Part shown: positions 1 through 7,677 of the stretch, piece by piece
Layout of the letters: each line of letters begins with the position of its first letter
Numbering within the stretch: position 1 is the first letter of the stretch
NCBI RefSeq assembly: GCF_008728855.1
Contig: NZ_CP042906.1
Span: forward strand, 4,329,570 to 4,393,569
Origin: Hypericibacter terrae
GTDB taxonomy: Bacteria > Pseudomonadota > Alphaproteobacteria > Dongiales > Dongiaceae
Direction: 5' to 3'
DNA: 64,000 bases
The notes under the pieces: model-generated
The model's database searches: none
Seen by the model: the letters and a program-made list of their open reading frames with translations, nothing else
Told to the model about the DNA's origin: nothing
Translations under genes and position numbers: made by a program

Positions 1-1
1 C

Positions 2-565
2 ACACACAGCGCGGCCGGCCTGTTCCTGCCGCTGGTGCTCCAGGTGGTGCATGGGGTGGGGCCCCTTGCCGCCGGCTACTTCACGGCGATTCTTGCCGTC
101 AGCTGGACCATCGCCTCGGTGGGGACCGCCAGCTGGAAGGGCCGCGCCGAAGTCCTGGCGCTGGTCTGGGGACCCGCCTTTGCCGCCATGGCCCTCGCCG
201 TGGTGGCGATCGGCCTGCCCTGGCTGCATCCGATTGCGATCGGCGCCTGCATGGCTGTCACGGGCCTGGGCATCGGCGCCTCGAGCCTGCATCTGACCGC
301 GGCCACGATGGCGGGAGCGCTGACGGGCGAGGAAGCCCGCACCGCCTCGACCATTCCCACGGTGCGCATGCTGGGCATCGCCTTCGGTTCCGCCAGCGCC
401 GGTCTGCTCGCCAATCTCGCGGGCCTGGCCAGCGGCATCACGCTCGCCAACGTCCAGGCGGCGGGCACGATCGTGATCGGCGCCGCCGCCGTCGCGGCGG
501 CCCTGGTGTTCCTGCTGGCGCTGCGCCTCCTGGTGCAGCGGCGCGTCGCGGCGCTCGCTGAATAG
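2..565 (+). CDS. MFS transporter, C-terminal part (5' end outside window)
   Basis: The reading frame is open from base 2 to the TAG at 563-565, so the gene begins upstream of the window; about 187 codons are present. The product is almost wholly hydrophobic Ala/Leu/Gly-rich segments separated by short polar turns (for example Trp-Lys-Gly-Arg near base 135), giving roughly five to six membrane helices, and it ends with a basic tail. This matches the second half of a 12-14 helix major facilitator exporter of the inner membrane. No substrate can be assigned from this half. The converging GST-like gene starts its stop codon 21 bases downstream. The family call rests on helix pattern and overall composition only. 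Confidence 0.7.
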   Translation, partial: THSAAGLFLPLVLQVVHGVGPLAAGYFTAILAVSWTIASVGTASWKGRAEVLALVWGPAFAAMALAVVAIGLPWLHPIAIGACMAVTGLGIGASSLHLTAATMAGALTGEEARTASTIPTVRMLGIAFGSASAGLLANLAGLASGITLANVQAAGTIVIGAAAVAAALVFLLALRLLVQRRVAALAE

Positions 566-586
566 GCAGGAATGTAGGCGGTTGCG

Positions 587-1234
587 TCAGGTTTGGGTCG
601 TTTGCGGTACCGTCTCCAGCATGGCCGGGCGCTTCAGGATGCTTTCCCACCAGGCCGTCAGCTTGGGCAGCCGCCCCATGATCACCTTGCCTTCGGGCGT
701 CTTCCCGAAAAAGCTGATCATCGGTGCTAGATAGAGGTCGGCAAGGCTGACGGCGCTGCCGACCAGGAAGCCGCCATCGGCCATCAGGCCTTCGACCACG
801 GTCAGGCAGTGCTGCGCTGGCCCGGCCGCCTTGCGCAGATCGGCAATATCGAGCTTCTGACCCAGGAAGGCTTCCTTGACGCGCAGCGTCACGATCTCGC
901 TGATGATCGGCCCATAGCCATGCATCTCGATGATCGAGACGAGCTGGTTCATCCGTGCGGCGTCCTTCTTGTCGGTCGGCTGGAGCTTCGGCCCCTTGAA
1001 GGCGTCGTCCACGTAGCGCGCGATGGCGCTGGTCTCGTAGAGAGTGAAGCCATCATGCACCAGGACAGGAACTTGCCCGAAAGGCTGCAACTTCAGGAAA
1101 TCCGGCTTGCGATTGACGCCGCGCAGGATATCCACGGGCTCCAGTTCGTAACCGACGCCCTTCTCGACCAGGCAGAGCCGGATCGTGCGCACCTGTGTGC
1201 TGTAGTCGGGACCGTGCAGGATCACTTTGGCCAT
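587..1234 (-). CDS. Glutathione S-transferase family protein
   Basis: 215 residues, the usual GST length. The N-terminal thioredoxin-like half carries YSTQVRTIRLCLVEKG in the position of the GSH-site helix, followed by FGQVPVLVHDG with the cis-proline and an E-T-S-A-I (ETSAIARYV) motif that binds the gamma-glutamyl group. The C-terminal all-helical half contains LADLYLAP, the conserved N-cap Asp region. The ATG at 1234 was preferred to an upstream in-frame start at 1300, because a purine-rich AAGGGGAAG lies 5' of it and the fold starts directly after (MAKVILHG). It is likely cytosolic and conjugates or reduces electrophiles; substrate unknown. It converges on the MFS gene. Confidence 0.88.
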   Translation of the reverse strand: MAKVILHGPDYSTQVRTIRLCLVEKGVGYELEPVDILRGVNRKPDFLKLQPFGQVPVLVHDGFTLYETSAIARYVDDAFKGPKLQPTDKKDAARMNQLVSIIEMHGYGPIISEIVTLRVKEAFLGQKLDIADLRKAAGPAQHCLTVVEGLMADGGFLVGSAVSLADLYLAPMISFFGKTPEGKVIMGRLPKLTAWWESILKRPAMLETVPQTTQT

Positions 1235-1393
1235 GGTCGCATCTTCCCCTTCGGTTTCGGTCCACCCCAGACCGCCGTCAGCGCCAGTTTTGGCGCGCAA
1301 AGCCTAAGAAGCTATTGCCATGGCGGTCAATTGCCGATCGGACGGGCAGGGATTAAACTTGGACCCTGCAGCAACGGCCTTCGGATCCGGGTC

Positions 1394-1693
1394 ATGGCCG
1401 ACAATTTCGACTTCCTGGACGCCGCCTCGGACGGCACCGCCCTCCAGACCCGCGATCGTCGCGCCGTGCGGATCGACAGGGTCGCGGCCGGCGAAGGCCT
1501 CATCTTCGGCGAGGTGCCGATGCATGGCGCCTGCTGCTGGCGTGCCGACGGCCGCTACAAGGAGGCGCCCTTCGGCGCTCCGGGTCCGCTCGATCTGGTG
1601 CCGCCGGCGGCCGGCAATGCCGCCGCCCAGCCGCGCGCCTCGCTCAAGGATGCGCTGGAGGATGGCGAGGGCCGCCCCTTCTGCTGCGACTGA
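1394..1693 (+). CDS. Hypothetical protein, 99 aa
   Basis: A 99-codon frame beginning MADNFDFLDA and ending GRPFCCD. It is rich in Asp, Arg, Ala and Pro, with a central IDRVAAGEG/LIFGEVPMHG stretch and a Cys-Cys pair near the middle (GACCW) and at the C-terminus. I do not recognise a family. It fills the otherwise empty space between the divergent GST gene and the glycosyltransferase-like gene. The longer in-frame extension back to 809 runs antisense to the GST gene and was not used. No strong Shine-Dalgarno is evident. It could be a conserved small regulatory or metal-binding protein, or a spurious frame. Confidence 0.5.
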   Translation: MADNFDFLDAASDGTALQTRDRRAVRIDRVAAGEGLIFGEVPMHGACCWRADGRYKEAPFGAPGPLDLVPPAAGNAAAQPRASLKDALEDGEGRPFCCD

Positions 1694-1720
1694 TCGGATG
1701 CCCCGGGAGGCGGCCATCGC

Positions 1721-2608
1721 TCAGCCGGTCGGCTTCACCACCTTGAAGCGCCAGGGCGCTCCCTCCTCGAAGATCACATAGCGCCCGATATAGCGGCGAT
1801 GGATATGACCGACCTCGAGGAAGTCGGCATTCTCGCGCGAGGGCTTGTAGGTCTCGAAGCAGCGCATGACGCCGAGGGTGGCGGCGCTTTCGAGCGCGCC
1901 GGCAAAGGCGTCGGAGCGGTCGAGGAAGTAATCCTGGGCCGCGAATTTGCGCATCTGCGCGTCGTTCAGGAAGAAGCAGCCGGCATGCGGATTGTTGACG
2001 CGCTGGAAGCCGATGCGCCGGTTGAAGGCCTTGCCCTCGATGCGCGGCCGCCGGGTGATGTCCTGATAGGGCTGGCTCAGCTCCGGCTTCGCCAGGTTGG
2101 CGTCGATATAGAGCTTGTGGATGCGATCGTCGATCGAGACCTCGTAACGATTGGGCTGCAGCACGGCGCGCTCGCCGCCGAGCGACTGGAACCAGGCCAG
2201 CTTGTCGAAGAACATCGGGTCGGGGACCAGCAGGTCGTCTTCCATGAAGCCATACCAGTCATACTGCCCCAGCCCGTCGCGCAGGACGGCGTGGGCCTCG
2301 TAGCCCAGCAGCATCGGCTGCGCCGAGGTCTCGTGCTGGCGGAACAGATTGGCCGGCAGGGCCGGGATCAGGTGATCGCTGCCGGTGGTGCAGAGCACGA
2401 TGTCGAGCCGGGCGCTGTTGGCGCCATTGGTCTCGTAGAGGCAGCGCCGCGGCGGATCGAGCAGGCCCTGGCGCGGGCCGAAATTCTGATGCAGCGCCGC
2501 CATGGCCTGCACCAGCGCGTCGATGCGGGGCTGTGGATCGGGCCGATGCGAACCGTAGAAGCCGTGGCTCGGCTTGTAGTAGTGGGGGATCGCGATCAGG
2601 ATCCGCAT
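1721..2608 (-). CDS. Putative glycosyltransferase-like protein (GT-A-like)
   Basis: 295 residues starting MRILIAIPHYYKPS, the beta-strand/loop opening typical of nucleotide-sugar-binding folds. The core contains YGFMEDDLLVPDP, an acidic E-D-D motif after a beta strand, in the place of the DxD metal-nucleotide-sugar site of GT-A enzymes. NPHAGCFFLNDAQM further on resembles the acceptor-side segment of such proteins. No signal peptide or membrane helix is seen, so it is probably cytosolic or peripherally membrane-bound. Start ATG at 2606-2608 with a purine-rich stretch upstream. Neighbours give no pathway. It could instead be a non-catalytic protein of the same fold; donor and acceptor cannot be named. 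Confidence 0.55.
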   Translation of the reverse strand: MRILIAIPHYYKPSHGFYGSHRPDPQPRIDALVQAMAALHQNFGPRQGLLDPPRRCLYETNGANSARLDIVLCTTGSDHLIPALPANLFRQHETSAQPMLLGYEAHAVLRDGLGQYDWYGFMEDDLLVPDPMFFDKLAWFQSLGGERAVLQPNRYEVSIDDRIHKLYIDANLAKPELSQPYQDITRRPRIEGKAFNRRIGFQRVNNPHAGCFFLNDAQMRKFAAQDYFLDRSDAFAGALESAATLGVMRCFETYKPSRENADFLEVGHIHRRYIGRYVIFEEGAPWRFKVVKPTG

Positions 2609-2758
2609 GACGTTTTCTTTCCGGGTGCCCCTGCCGAATCGCAGCCTTCCGCGGCCGCGGTGGCACTATAGCTTGCGCGCCGGCGATGCCGAAGGGTTCG
2701 GAAACGGGTGACGCCCGGCGAGGGAAAGAGTCAGGCGGCGGGAGAGAAGCGGAAGGGC

Positions 2759-2998
2759 TCAGCCCTTGACGTCAGTCTCGGGGCGATCGTCGCCCTTCGA
2801 CAATTCCTCATGCCAGTGGCCATCCTTGTCTTCGTAGGAGATGCCCGTGGTGTTGCCGGCGACCACCTGTTCCTTGGCCGCGCGCTCGGCCGCCCGGCGG
2901 GCGACATCGTGCGATTCGAAGGTCTCCGAGAACACCCCGTCGACCTGATAGGCCCAGCCGCCGTCATGCTGAACGATCTTGTAGGTGACTTTGGTCAT
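2759..2998 (-). CDS. DUF2188 domain protein
   Basis: 79 residues, nearly all one small domain: TKVTYKIVQHDGGWAYQVDG, then FSETFESHDVARRAAERAA, then GISYEDKDGHWHEE. The pattern of a Tyr-x-Val strand, Gly-Gly-Trp-Ala-Tyr turn, an Ala-rich helix with alternating Arg/Ala and a final Asp-Gly-x-Trp strand is that of the DUF2188 family. It is a cytosolic protein of unknown role, often found near stress genes. ATG at 2998 has GGAGAGACG just upstream. It is transcribed alone, with the cupin gene upstream on the same strand. Confidence 0.75.
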   Translation of the reverse strand: MTKVTYKIVQHDGGWAYQVDGVFSETFESHDVARRAAERAAKEQVVAGNTTGISYEDKDGHWHEELSKGDDRPETDVKG

Positions 2999-3087
2999 AC
3001 GTCTCTCCTGGCGAGGAAGGGGTCCATCATTGGCGGGCCGAAGCTCGAGCGCAAGTCGGCCGGGACGTTCCGGCGCCGCACCGACCC

Positions 3088-3561
3088 TCAGGTCTTGTCA
3101 TTCTCTCCGGCGGCATTCCGCTTTCGCGGATCGTCCGCCTCATCCACATAGTCGAGCCCGAGGGGGCCTTCGCCCGTGACCTGGGTGACGTACTCGCCGG
3201 ATTTCGCATAATGGAAATGGGCGGTATTCCCCGGCAGCACGACAACGCTCCCCGGCGGATAGGGTTTCAGCTTCTCACTGTCGAAATTCTCGCCGAGCCC
3301 GATATAGAACATTCCTGACATGACGGTATAGATCCGATCCTCGGGATGCGAATGCGGCAGGAGCTTCACGCCCGCGGGCACCTTGACGCGAACGACATAG
3401 GGGCCGGGCTTGCCGATGTCGCCGACCAGGACAGCCAGGCGGGCGGTCGCCGGAAATGCCGGGAACGACCGCCACTGGATGGCGTCGGGAACCAGTCCGC
3501 CGAAAACTTTCAGCGGCAGGCTGCCGGCGGGGGCGGACTCCGGCGCCTTGGCATGATCCAT
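3088..3561 (-). CDS. Cupin domain protein
   Basis: 157 residues with one cupin barrel. Motif 1 is LLPHSHPEDRIYTVMSG at about residues 67-83 (His70, His72, Glu74). Motif 2 is YPPGSVVVLPGNTAHFHYA at about 101-119 (His115/His117), enough ligands for a mononuclear metal site. An N-terminal segment (about residues 1-40) gives the usual extra strands. Single-domain cupins of this kind are metal-binding sensors, isomerases or dioxygenases; the substrate cannot be told. The start at 3561 has GAGAAAGGGACG upstream. The divergent LAL regulator at 3831 might share its promoter region. Confidence 0.75.
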   Translation of the reverse strand: MDHAKAPESAPAGSLPLKVFGGLVPDAIQWRSFPAFPATARLAVLVGDIGKPGPYVVRVKVPAGVKLLPHSHPEDRIYTVMSGMFYIGLGENFDSEKLKPYPPGSVVVLPGNTAHFHYAKSGEYVTQVTGEGPLGLDYVDEADDPRKRNAAGENDKT

Positions 3562-3830
3562 CGATCGTCCCTTTCTCCTGTGCGGCTATCGGCAAGCGCC
3601 GATCCTGTCGGCGCGGAGCGCTCGCCCAATGCGGTTTCTGGTCTCGCGGATCGCTGGACGTGCTCGGAGACCTCGATGCCGTCGCTCGCTTCACTTTCAG
3701 GCCTCATTGAACGCCCGGCCGGTGCGGCATGTCCATGATCTTGCAGGGGCCTGCATGACCTCACGCGAATTTGCGGGCTCATCCGGACGGGCGCCTATAA
3801 ACTGGCGGCTCTCCTCGAGATCCGCTTGGA

Positions 3831-6458
3831 ATGCCCATGGATCTGCTTGAACGCCAAGACGATCTGCAATTGCTCGGCCGCGCCCTGGATGACGCGGTCG
3901 CCGGTTGCGGGCGCATCGCGCTCGTCAGCGGCGAGGCCGGCATCGGCAAGACCTCCTTCGTCGAGCGCTTCCTCAACACCCGTGGTCGGGGGATGCAGGT
4001 CCTCAAGGGCAACTGCGATGCGCTGTTCACGCCGGCCCCGCTGGGCCCGCTCTACGACATCGCGCGCCAGTCGGACGGACCGCTGCTGTCGCAGCTCGAG
4101 AGCGACACTTCGCATGGAACCGTCTTCTCGACCCTGCTGGATCGGCTCCGCGGCTCGACCAGGCCCGTCCTCCTCGTCATCGAGGATGTCCATTGGGCCG
4201 ACGAGGCGACCTACGATCTGATCGTGTTTCTGAGCCGGCGCATCGCGCAGGCCAAGGTCCTGTTCATCCTGACCTACCGCGACGACGAGGTCGGGCCCAA
4301 GCATCCCTTGCGCGTGCTGCTGGGCGACCTGGCGATGCTGCGGACCGTAGTCCGCATCGAGCTGGCGCGCCTGACGATCGAGGCCGTCCGCACCCTGATC
4401 GCGGATCGGCCGATCGACCCCGCGTCGCTGCATGGGCAAACCTCGGGCAATCCCTTCTTCGTCACCGAGGTTCTCGCCCATGCGGGACGCGGGATCCCCA
4501 AGACGGTGCGCGATGCCGTGCTGGCGCGCGCGGCAAGACTGAGCGCTGCCGGCCGGCATGTCCTCGAGGCCGCTTCGGTGATCGGCGGCCGGATCGACCA
4601 TGCCGTCATGGACAAGATCCTCGGCGGCGAGGCCGAGGGCCTGGCCGAATGCATGAAGCTCGGCATGCTCGAGGCGACGGAGATCGGCGTGGCCTTCCGC
4701 CATGCGCTGGTGCGCGACGCGATCCTGTCGGACCTCGACTCCCGGCGGCTCCGGGAGTTGAACCGGATGGCACTCGACAGACTGCGAGGGGCCGGCGCCG
4801 GGCGCGGCGATCCGGTTCTCCTGGCGCATTGCGCGGAAGGGGCCGGCGACGGCGACGCCGTCATCGAGTTCGGAGGGGCCGCCGCGCGCGCGGCCGCCGC
4901 TGTCGGCGCTCATCGGGTGGCCGCCGCGCAATATCGACGCGTCCTCGGCTTCGCCGGCGCTCTGGCACCCGGCGATCGGGCGCCGCTGTTCGAGGCCTAT
5001 GCCGAGGAATGCGCCATCGTCGACGACCTGGCCGAAGCCAGCCATGCGCTGGGCGAGGCGGCCGAGCTGTGGCGACAGGCGGGCAATCGCCTCAAGGAAG
5101 GCGAGGCCCTCGCCGCTCTCGCCTGGCCCCTGGTCCGCGGTGGCCGAAACGCGGCGGCCGAAGAGTCGAGCCGTCGCGCGATCGAACTGCTCGAATCCCT
5201 GCCGCCGACGCGCCAGCTGGCCGCGGCCTATCGGATCCAGGCCCATCTGCGAATGCTCGACCGGGACCACCAGCTGGCGGTCCGCTTCGGCCGGAAGGCG
5301 ATCGAGCTGGCCACCCGCTTCCAGGACGATGCCACCCTCGCCGCCGCCGAGCTGGTCGTGGGATCGGCGATGCTGGTGACGGGAGACGAGGAGGGCCGGC
5401 CTCATCTGGATCGGAGCCTGGTCCTCGCCCGACAGGCCAATCTGGATTCGCTTGTCGGGCTCGCCTACCTCAATCTCGGCTCGTCCTATGGCGAGCAATA
5501 CCGGTTCGCCGAGGCGGAACGGCATCTCACCGAGGGGCTCGACTACACCGGCGATTGCGATCTGGACCATGCCGGCCATTACATGCGCGCCTGGCTCGCC
5601 CTGACCCGGCTCTATCAGGGACGCTGGAGCGAGGCCAGCGACCTCGCGACCGCCGTGGTCGAGCTCCCGCGCGTCGCCGCCGTCAGCCGGATCATGGCGC
5701 TGGCGGCGCTGGGCCGCGTGCGCGTCCGGCGCGGCGATCCCGGCGCCGCAGCGGCCCTCGACGAAGCGCTCGATCTGGCGCTGCAGACGAACACGCTGCA
5801 GCGCTTGGCGCCGGTGCGGGCCGCCCGCGCCGAAGCCGCCTGGCTTTCCGGAGAGCGCGAACGCGTCATGGTCGAAGCGACCGCGGTCTATGACCTCGCC
5901 ATCGGCCATCGCCACCGCTGGCATGCGGGCGAATTCTCCTTCTGGCGCTGGCGCGCGGGCGAGTCCGTTGCCGTGCCGGAATGGAGTGCCGCGCCGTTCC
6001 TGCTGCAGATCAAGGGCGATTGGCAGGGGGCGGCCGAGACATGGGAGCAACTGGGCTGCCCCTATGAGCAGGCCCGTGCGCTCGCCGATGGCGATGAAGC
6101 GGCCCGGCTGGCCGCCCTTGAGATCTTCGATCGGCTGGGCGCCGGCCCTGCGGCGGCCGCCCTTCGCCAGCTGATGCGCGGCGAGGGGGTACGCTGCATT
6201 CCGCGCGGTCCCCGGTCCAGCACGCGACGCAATCCGTTCGGGCTGACCGCGCGCGAGATGCAGATCCTGGGCTGCCTTTCCGATGGGCTTTCCAACGGTC
6301 GCATCGGGACGCAGCTCCATATCTCCCCCAAGACCGTCGATCACCATGTGTCAGCGGTGCTGGCCAAGATCGGCGCCTGCACGCGCGGCGAAGCCGCCCG
6401 CATCGCCCGCGAGCAGAACCTGCTGCCGCAAAATAGGGAGGTGACGGCCGCAAAATAG
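3831..6458 (+). CDS. LAL-type LuxR family regulator with N-terminal AAA ATPase
   Basis: 875 residues, the size of large ATP-binding LuxR (MalT-like) regulators. Walker A is GEAGIGKT at residues 34-41 and Walker B is VLLVIEDVHWAD at about 113-124. The middle (about 330-780) is Ala/Leu-rich helical repeat of TPR type. The C-terminus has a LuxR helix-turn-helix (GLTAREMQILGCLSDGLSN then ISPKTVDHHVSAVL) at about residues 800-862. ATP and an inducer are expected to control oligomerisation and DNA binding. A second in-frame ATG lies two codons in. The last codons lie inside a 15-bp direct repeat, and a DUF4242 gene follows about 90 bases on, a plausible target. Confidence 0.92.
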   Translation: MPMDLLERQDDLQLLGRALDDAVAGCGRIALVSGEAGIGKTSFVERFLNTRGRGMQVLKGNCDALFTPAPLGPLYDIARQSDGPLLSQLESDTSHGTVFSTLLDRLRGSTRPVLLVIEDVHWADEATYDLIVFLSRRIAQAKVLFILTYRDDEVGPKHPLRVLLGDLAMLRTVVRIELARLTIEAVRTLIADRPIDPASLHGQTSGNPFFVTEVLAHAGRGIPKTVRDAVLARAARLSAAGRHVLEAASVIGGRIDHAVMDKILGGEAEGLAECMKLGMLEATEIGVAFRHALVRDAILSDLDSRRLRELNRMALDRLRGAGAGRGDPVLLAHCAEGAGDGDAVIEFGGAAARAAAAVGAHRVAAAQYRRVLGFAGALAPGDRAPLFEAYAEECAIVDDLAEASHALGEAAELWRQAGNRLKEGEALAALAWPLVRGGRNAAAEESSRRAIELLESLPPTRQLAAAYRIQAHLRMLDRDHQLAVRFGRKAIELATRFQDDATLAAAELVVGSAMLVTGDEEGRPHLDRSLVLARQANLDSLVGLAYLNLGSSYGEQYRFAEAERHLTEGLDYTGDCDLDHAGHYMRAWLALTRLYQGRWSEASDLATAVVELPRVAAVSRIMALAALGRVRVRRGDPGAAAALDEALDLALQTNTLQRLAPVRAARAEAAWLSGERERVMVEATAVYDLAIGHRHRWHAGEFSFWRWRAGESVAVPEWSAAPFLLQIKGDWQGAAETWEQLGCPYEQARALADGDEAARLAALEIFDRLGAGPAAAALRQLMRGEGVRCIPRGPRSSTRRNPFGLTAREMQILGCLSDGLSNGRIGTQLHISPKTVDHHVSAVLAKIGACTRGEAARIAREQNLLPQNREVTAAK

Positions 6459-6470
6459 GGAAGTCCTCCC
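6425..6470. promoter_or_regulatory. 15-bp direct repeat and short inverted repeat before DUF4242 gene
   Basis: The 15-mer GCCGCAAAATAGGGA occurs exactly at 6425-6439 and again at 6447-6461, two helical turns apart (22 bp). The second copy runs into GGGA-AGTCC-TCCC (6458-6470), a short inverted repeat. The stop codon of the LAL regulator lies within copy two. Paired direct repeats at this distance are typical of regulator binding sites, so this may be the operator by which the regulator acts on the gene at 6548. It could also be a coincidental duplication inside the 3' end of the coding sequence. Confidence 0.4.
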
Positions 6471-6547
6471 GATGCGAACGGGCGCCCGCGTCGCCTAGCT
6501 TGGCCGCGCCATCATCGGCTCACCGCCGCAACCAGGAGAGACATCCC

Positions 6548-6820
6548 ATGCCCCGTTACCTCATCGAACGCAATTTCCCCAACGGCCTGGGCCTCGCGCC
6601 CAACCAGCAGGGATGCGACGCGGTCACGACCGTCGTGGCCAACAATGCCCAGCAGGGTGTCACCTGGATCCACTCCTACGTGACGACCGACAAGAAGAAG
6701 ACCTTCTGCATCTATGACGGTCCCACGCCGGAGGCCATCCGGAAGGTCGCCGAGCGCAACGGACTGCCGGTCGACCGCATCACCGAGGTTCGCGTGCTGG
6801 ATCCCTATTTCAACATGTAG
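6548..6820 (+). CDS. DUF4242 (SCO4226-type) protein
   Basis: 90 residues: MPRYLIERNFPNGLGL, then GVTWIHSYVTTDKKKTFCIYDGPTPEAIRKVAERNGLP (read in parts) and EVRVLDPYF. The order 'YLIER.F', 'V.W..SYV..D..K.FCIY', 'PEAIR..A...G.P' is that of the DUF4242 family, small ferredoxin-like proteins, one of which (SCO4226) binds nickel. ATG at 6548 follows an AGGAGAG Shine-Dalgarno at the right distance. An in-frame start at 6500 lacks one. It is cytosolic. Its position behind the LAL regulator and the direct repeats suggests control by that protein. Confidence 0.82.
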   Translation: MPRYLIERNFPNGLGLAPNQQGCDAVTTVVANNAQQGVTWIHSYVTTDKKKTFCIYDGPTPEAIRKVAERNGLPVDRITEVRVLDPYFNM

Positions 6821-6869
6821 GACCGGCCCGGACCCACTGCTCTCCCTCGTTCCCGCCTGCTATCTTCGT

Positions 6870-6902
6870 CACCCCTTCTCTCGGCATCCGAGAGAAGGGG
6901 TG
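6870..6902. terminator. Perfect 15-bp stem-loop after DUF4242 gene
   Basis: CACCCCTTCTCTCGG, a CAT loop, then CCGAGAGAAGGGGTG form a perfect 15-bp stem 49 bases after the stop at 6820. No T-run follows, so it may act as a Rho-independent terminator of weak type, an mRNA end protector, or a mobile palindromic repeat unit. Confidence 0.55.
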
Positions 6903-6983
6903 GCCGGATTCAGGCGCAAGAATCGGGACGCTTCGGCTCTCGGCTTGGCCTCTACTCGCGAGAGAATTCGAAGGAGCAGAGCG

Positions 6984-7505
6984 ATGGCGAAGAACCCCGC
7001 GCAGAAGGCCTATGTCTACAAGATGATGAAGTCTCCGGTGGGAGAGCTGAAGCTGATCGCCTCGAAGGACGGCCTGGCGGCGATCATGTGGGAGGACGAC
7101 TGGCGCGTGCGCCTGAACGTCGTCGCCGAGGACCGGAAGCATCCGGTTCTTCGCGAGACCGAGCGCCAGCTCAAGGAATATTTCGCCGGCCGGCGAAAGA
7201 CATTCGACCTGAAGCTCGATTTTGCGGGCACCCCTTTCCAGAAGAAGGTCTGGCAGGCGCTGCTCACCATTCCGTTCGGCGAGACCCGCTCCTACGCGCA
7301 GATCGCGAAGCAGGTCGGCAAGCCCAAGGCCGTGCGCGCGGTCGGCGCGGCCAATGGCAGAAATCCCATCTCCATCGTCGCCCCCTGCCACCGCGTGATC
7401 GGATCCTCCGGCGCCCTCACCGGCTACGCCGGCGGCCTCGAGGCGAAAGCCCATCTGCTAGGGCTGGAGGACGCGCTGCCCAAGACGCAGCATAAGGCGG
7501 CGTAG
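6984..7505 (+). CDS. ogt: Methylated-DNA-[protein]-cysteine S-methyltransferase
   Basis: 173 residues. The protein transfers the alkyl group from O6-alkylguanine in DNA to its own cysteine, restoring guanine in a single-use reaction. The C-terminal DNA-binding domain holds FQKKVWQALLTIPFGETRSY (about 85-104), GAANGRNP and the active-site PCHRVIG with Cys135; a Ribonuclease-H-like N-terminal domain precedes it (MKSPVGELKLIASKDGLAAI). ATG at 6984 is set by AAGGAG at 6971-6976. It stands alone between two palindromic elements. The symbol ogt is by family; whether it is of Ogt or Ada C-terminal lineage is not resolved. Confidence 0.92.
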   Translation: MAKNPAQKAYVYKMMKSPVGELKLIASKDGLAAIMWEDDWRVRLNVVAEDRKHPVLRETERQLKEYFAGRRKTFDLKLDFAGTPFQKKVWQALLTIPFGETRSYAQIAKQVGKPKAVRAVGAANGRNPISIVAPCHRVIGSSGALTGYAGGLEAKAHLLGLEDALPKTQHKAA

Positions 7506-7512
7506 CGTTTCG

Positions 7513-7652
7513 ATACCTCTATCCCCTCCCCCTTTGAGGGGGAGGGCAGGGAGGGGGTGGCCCGGTCCACGATCTCGTCAGGATGCGAAGGGGCCAATAC
7601 CGAGCAGCCCCCTCCCCAACCCTCCCCCAAAAGTTGGGGGAGGGGATTCTTC
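7513..7652. repeat. Intergenic palindromic repeat, copy 1
   Basis: Between ogt and the 3' end of radC lie two G/C-rich hairpins: CCCTCCCCCTTTGAGGGGGAGGG at the left (shown here in two halves around TTTGA) and CTCCCCCAAAAGTTGGGGGAG at the right, with a spacer between. The spacer contains 19 bases (7597-7615) that recur exactly, in reverse orientation, at 18399-18417 in the second copy. This marks it as a member of a dispersed repeat family placed between convergent genes, where it may serve as a bidirectional terminator. Confidence 0.7.
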
Positions 7653-7677
7653 ATTTTCTCAGCCCGCCGTCATCCAA

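Noticed and set aside
809-1393. Open frame on the + strand continuous with the 99-aa hypothetical
   Set aside because: It runs antisense to the GST-like gene, lacks a ribosome site and has low-complexity shadow composition; only the part from ATG 1394 was kept.
3795-6347. 850-codon open frame on the - strand
   Set aside because: Exact antisense shadow of the LAL regulator; GC-rich codon bias creates such stop-free frames.
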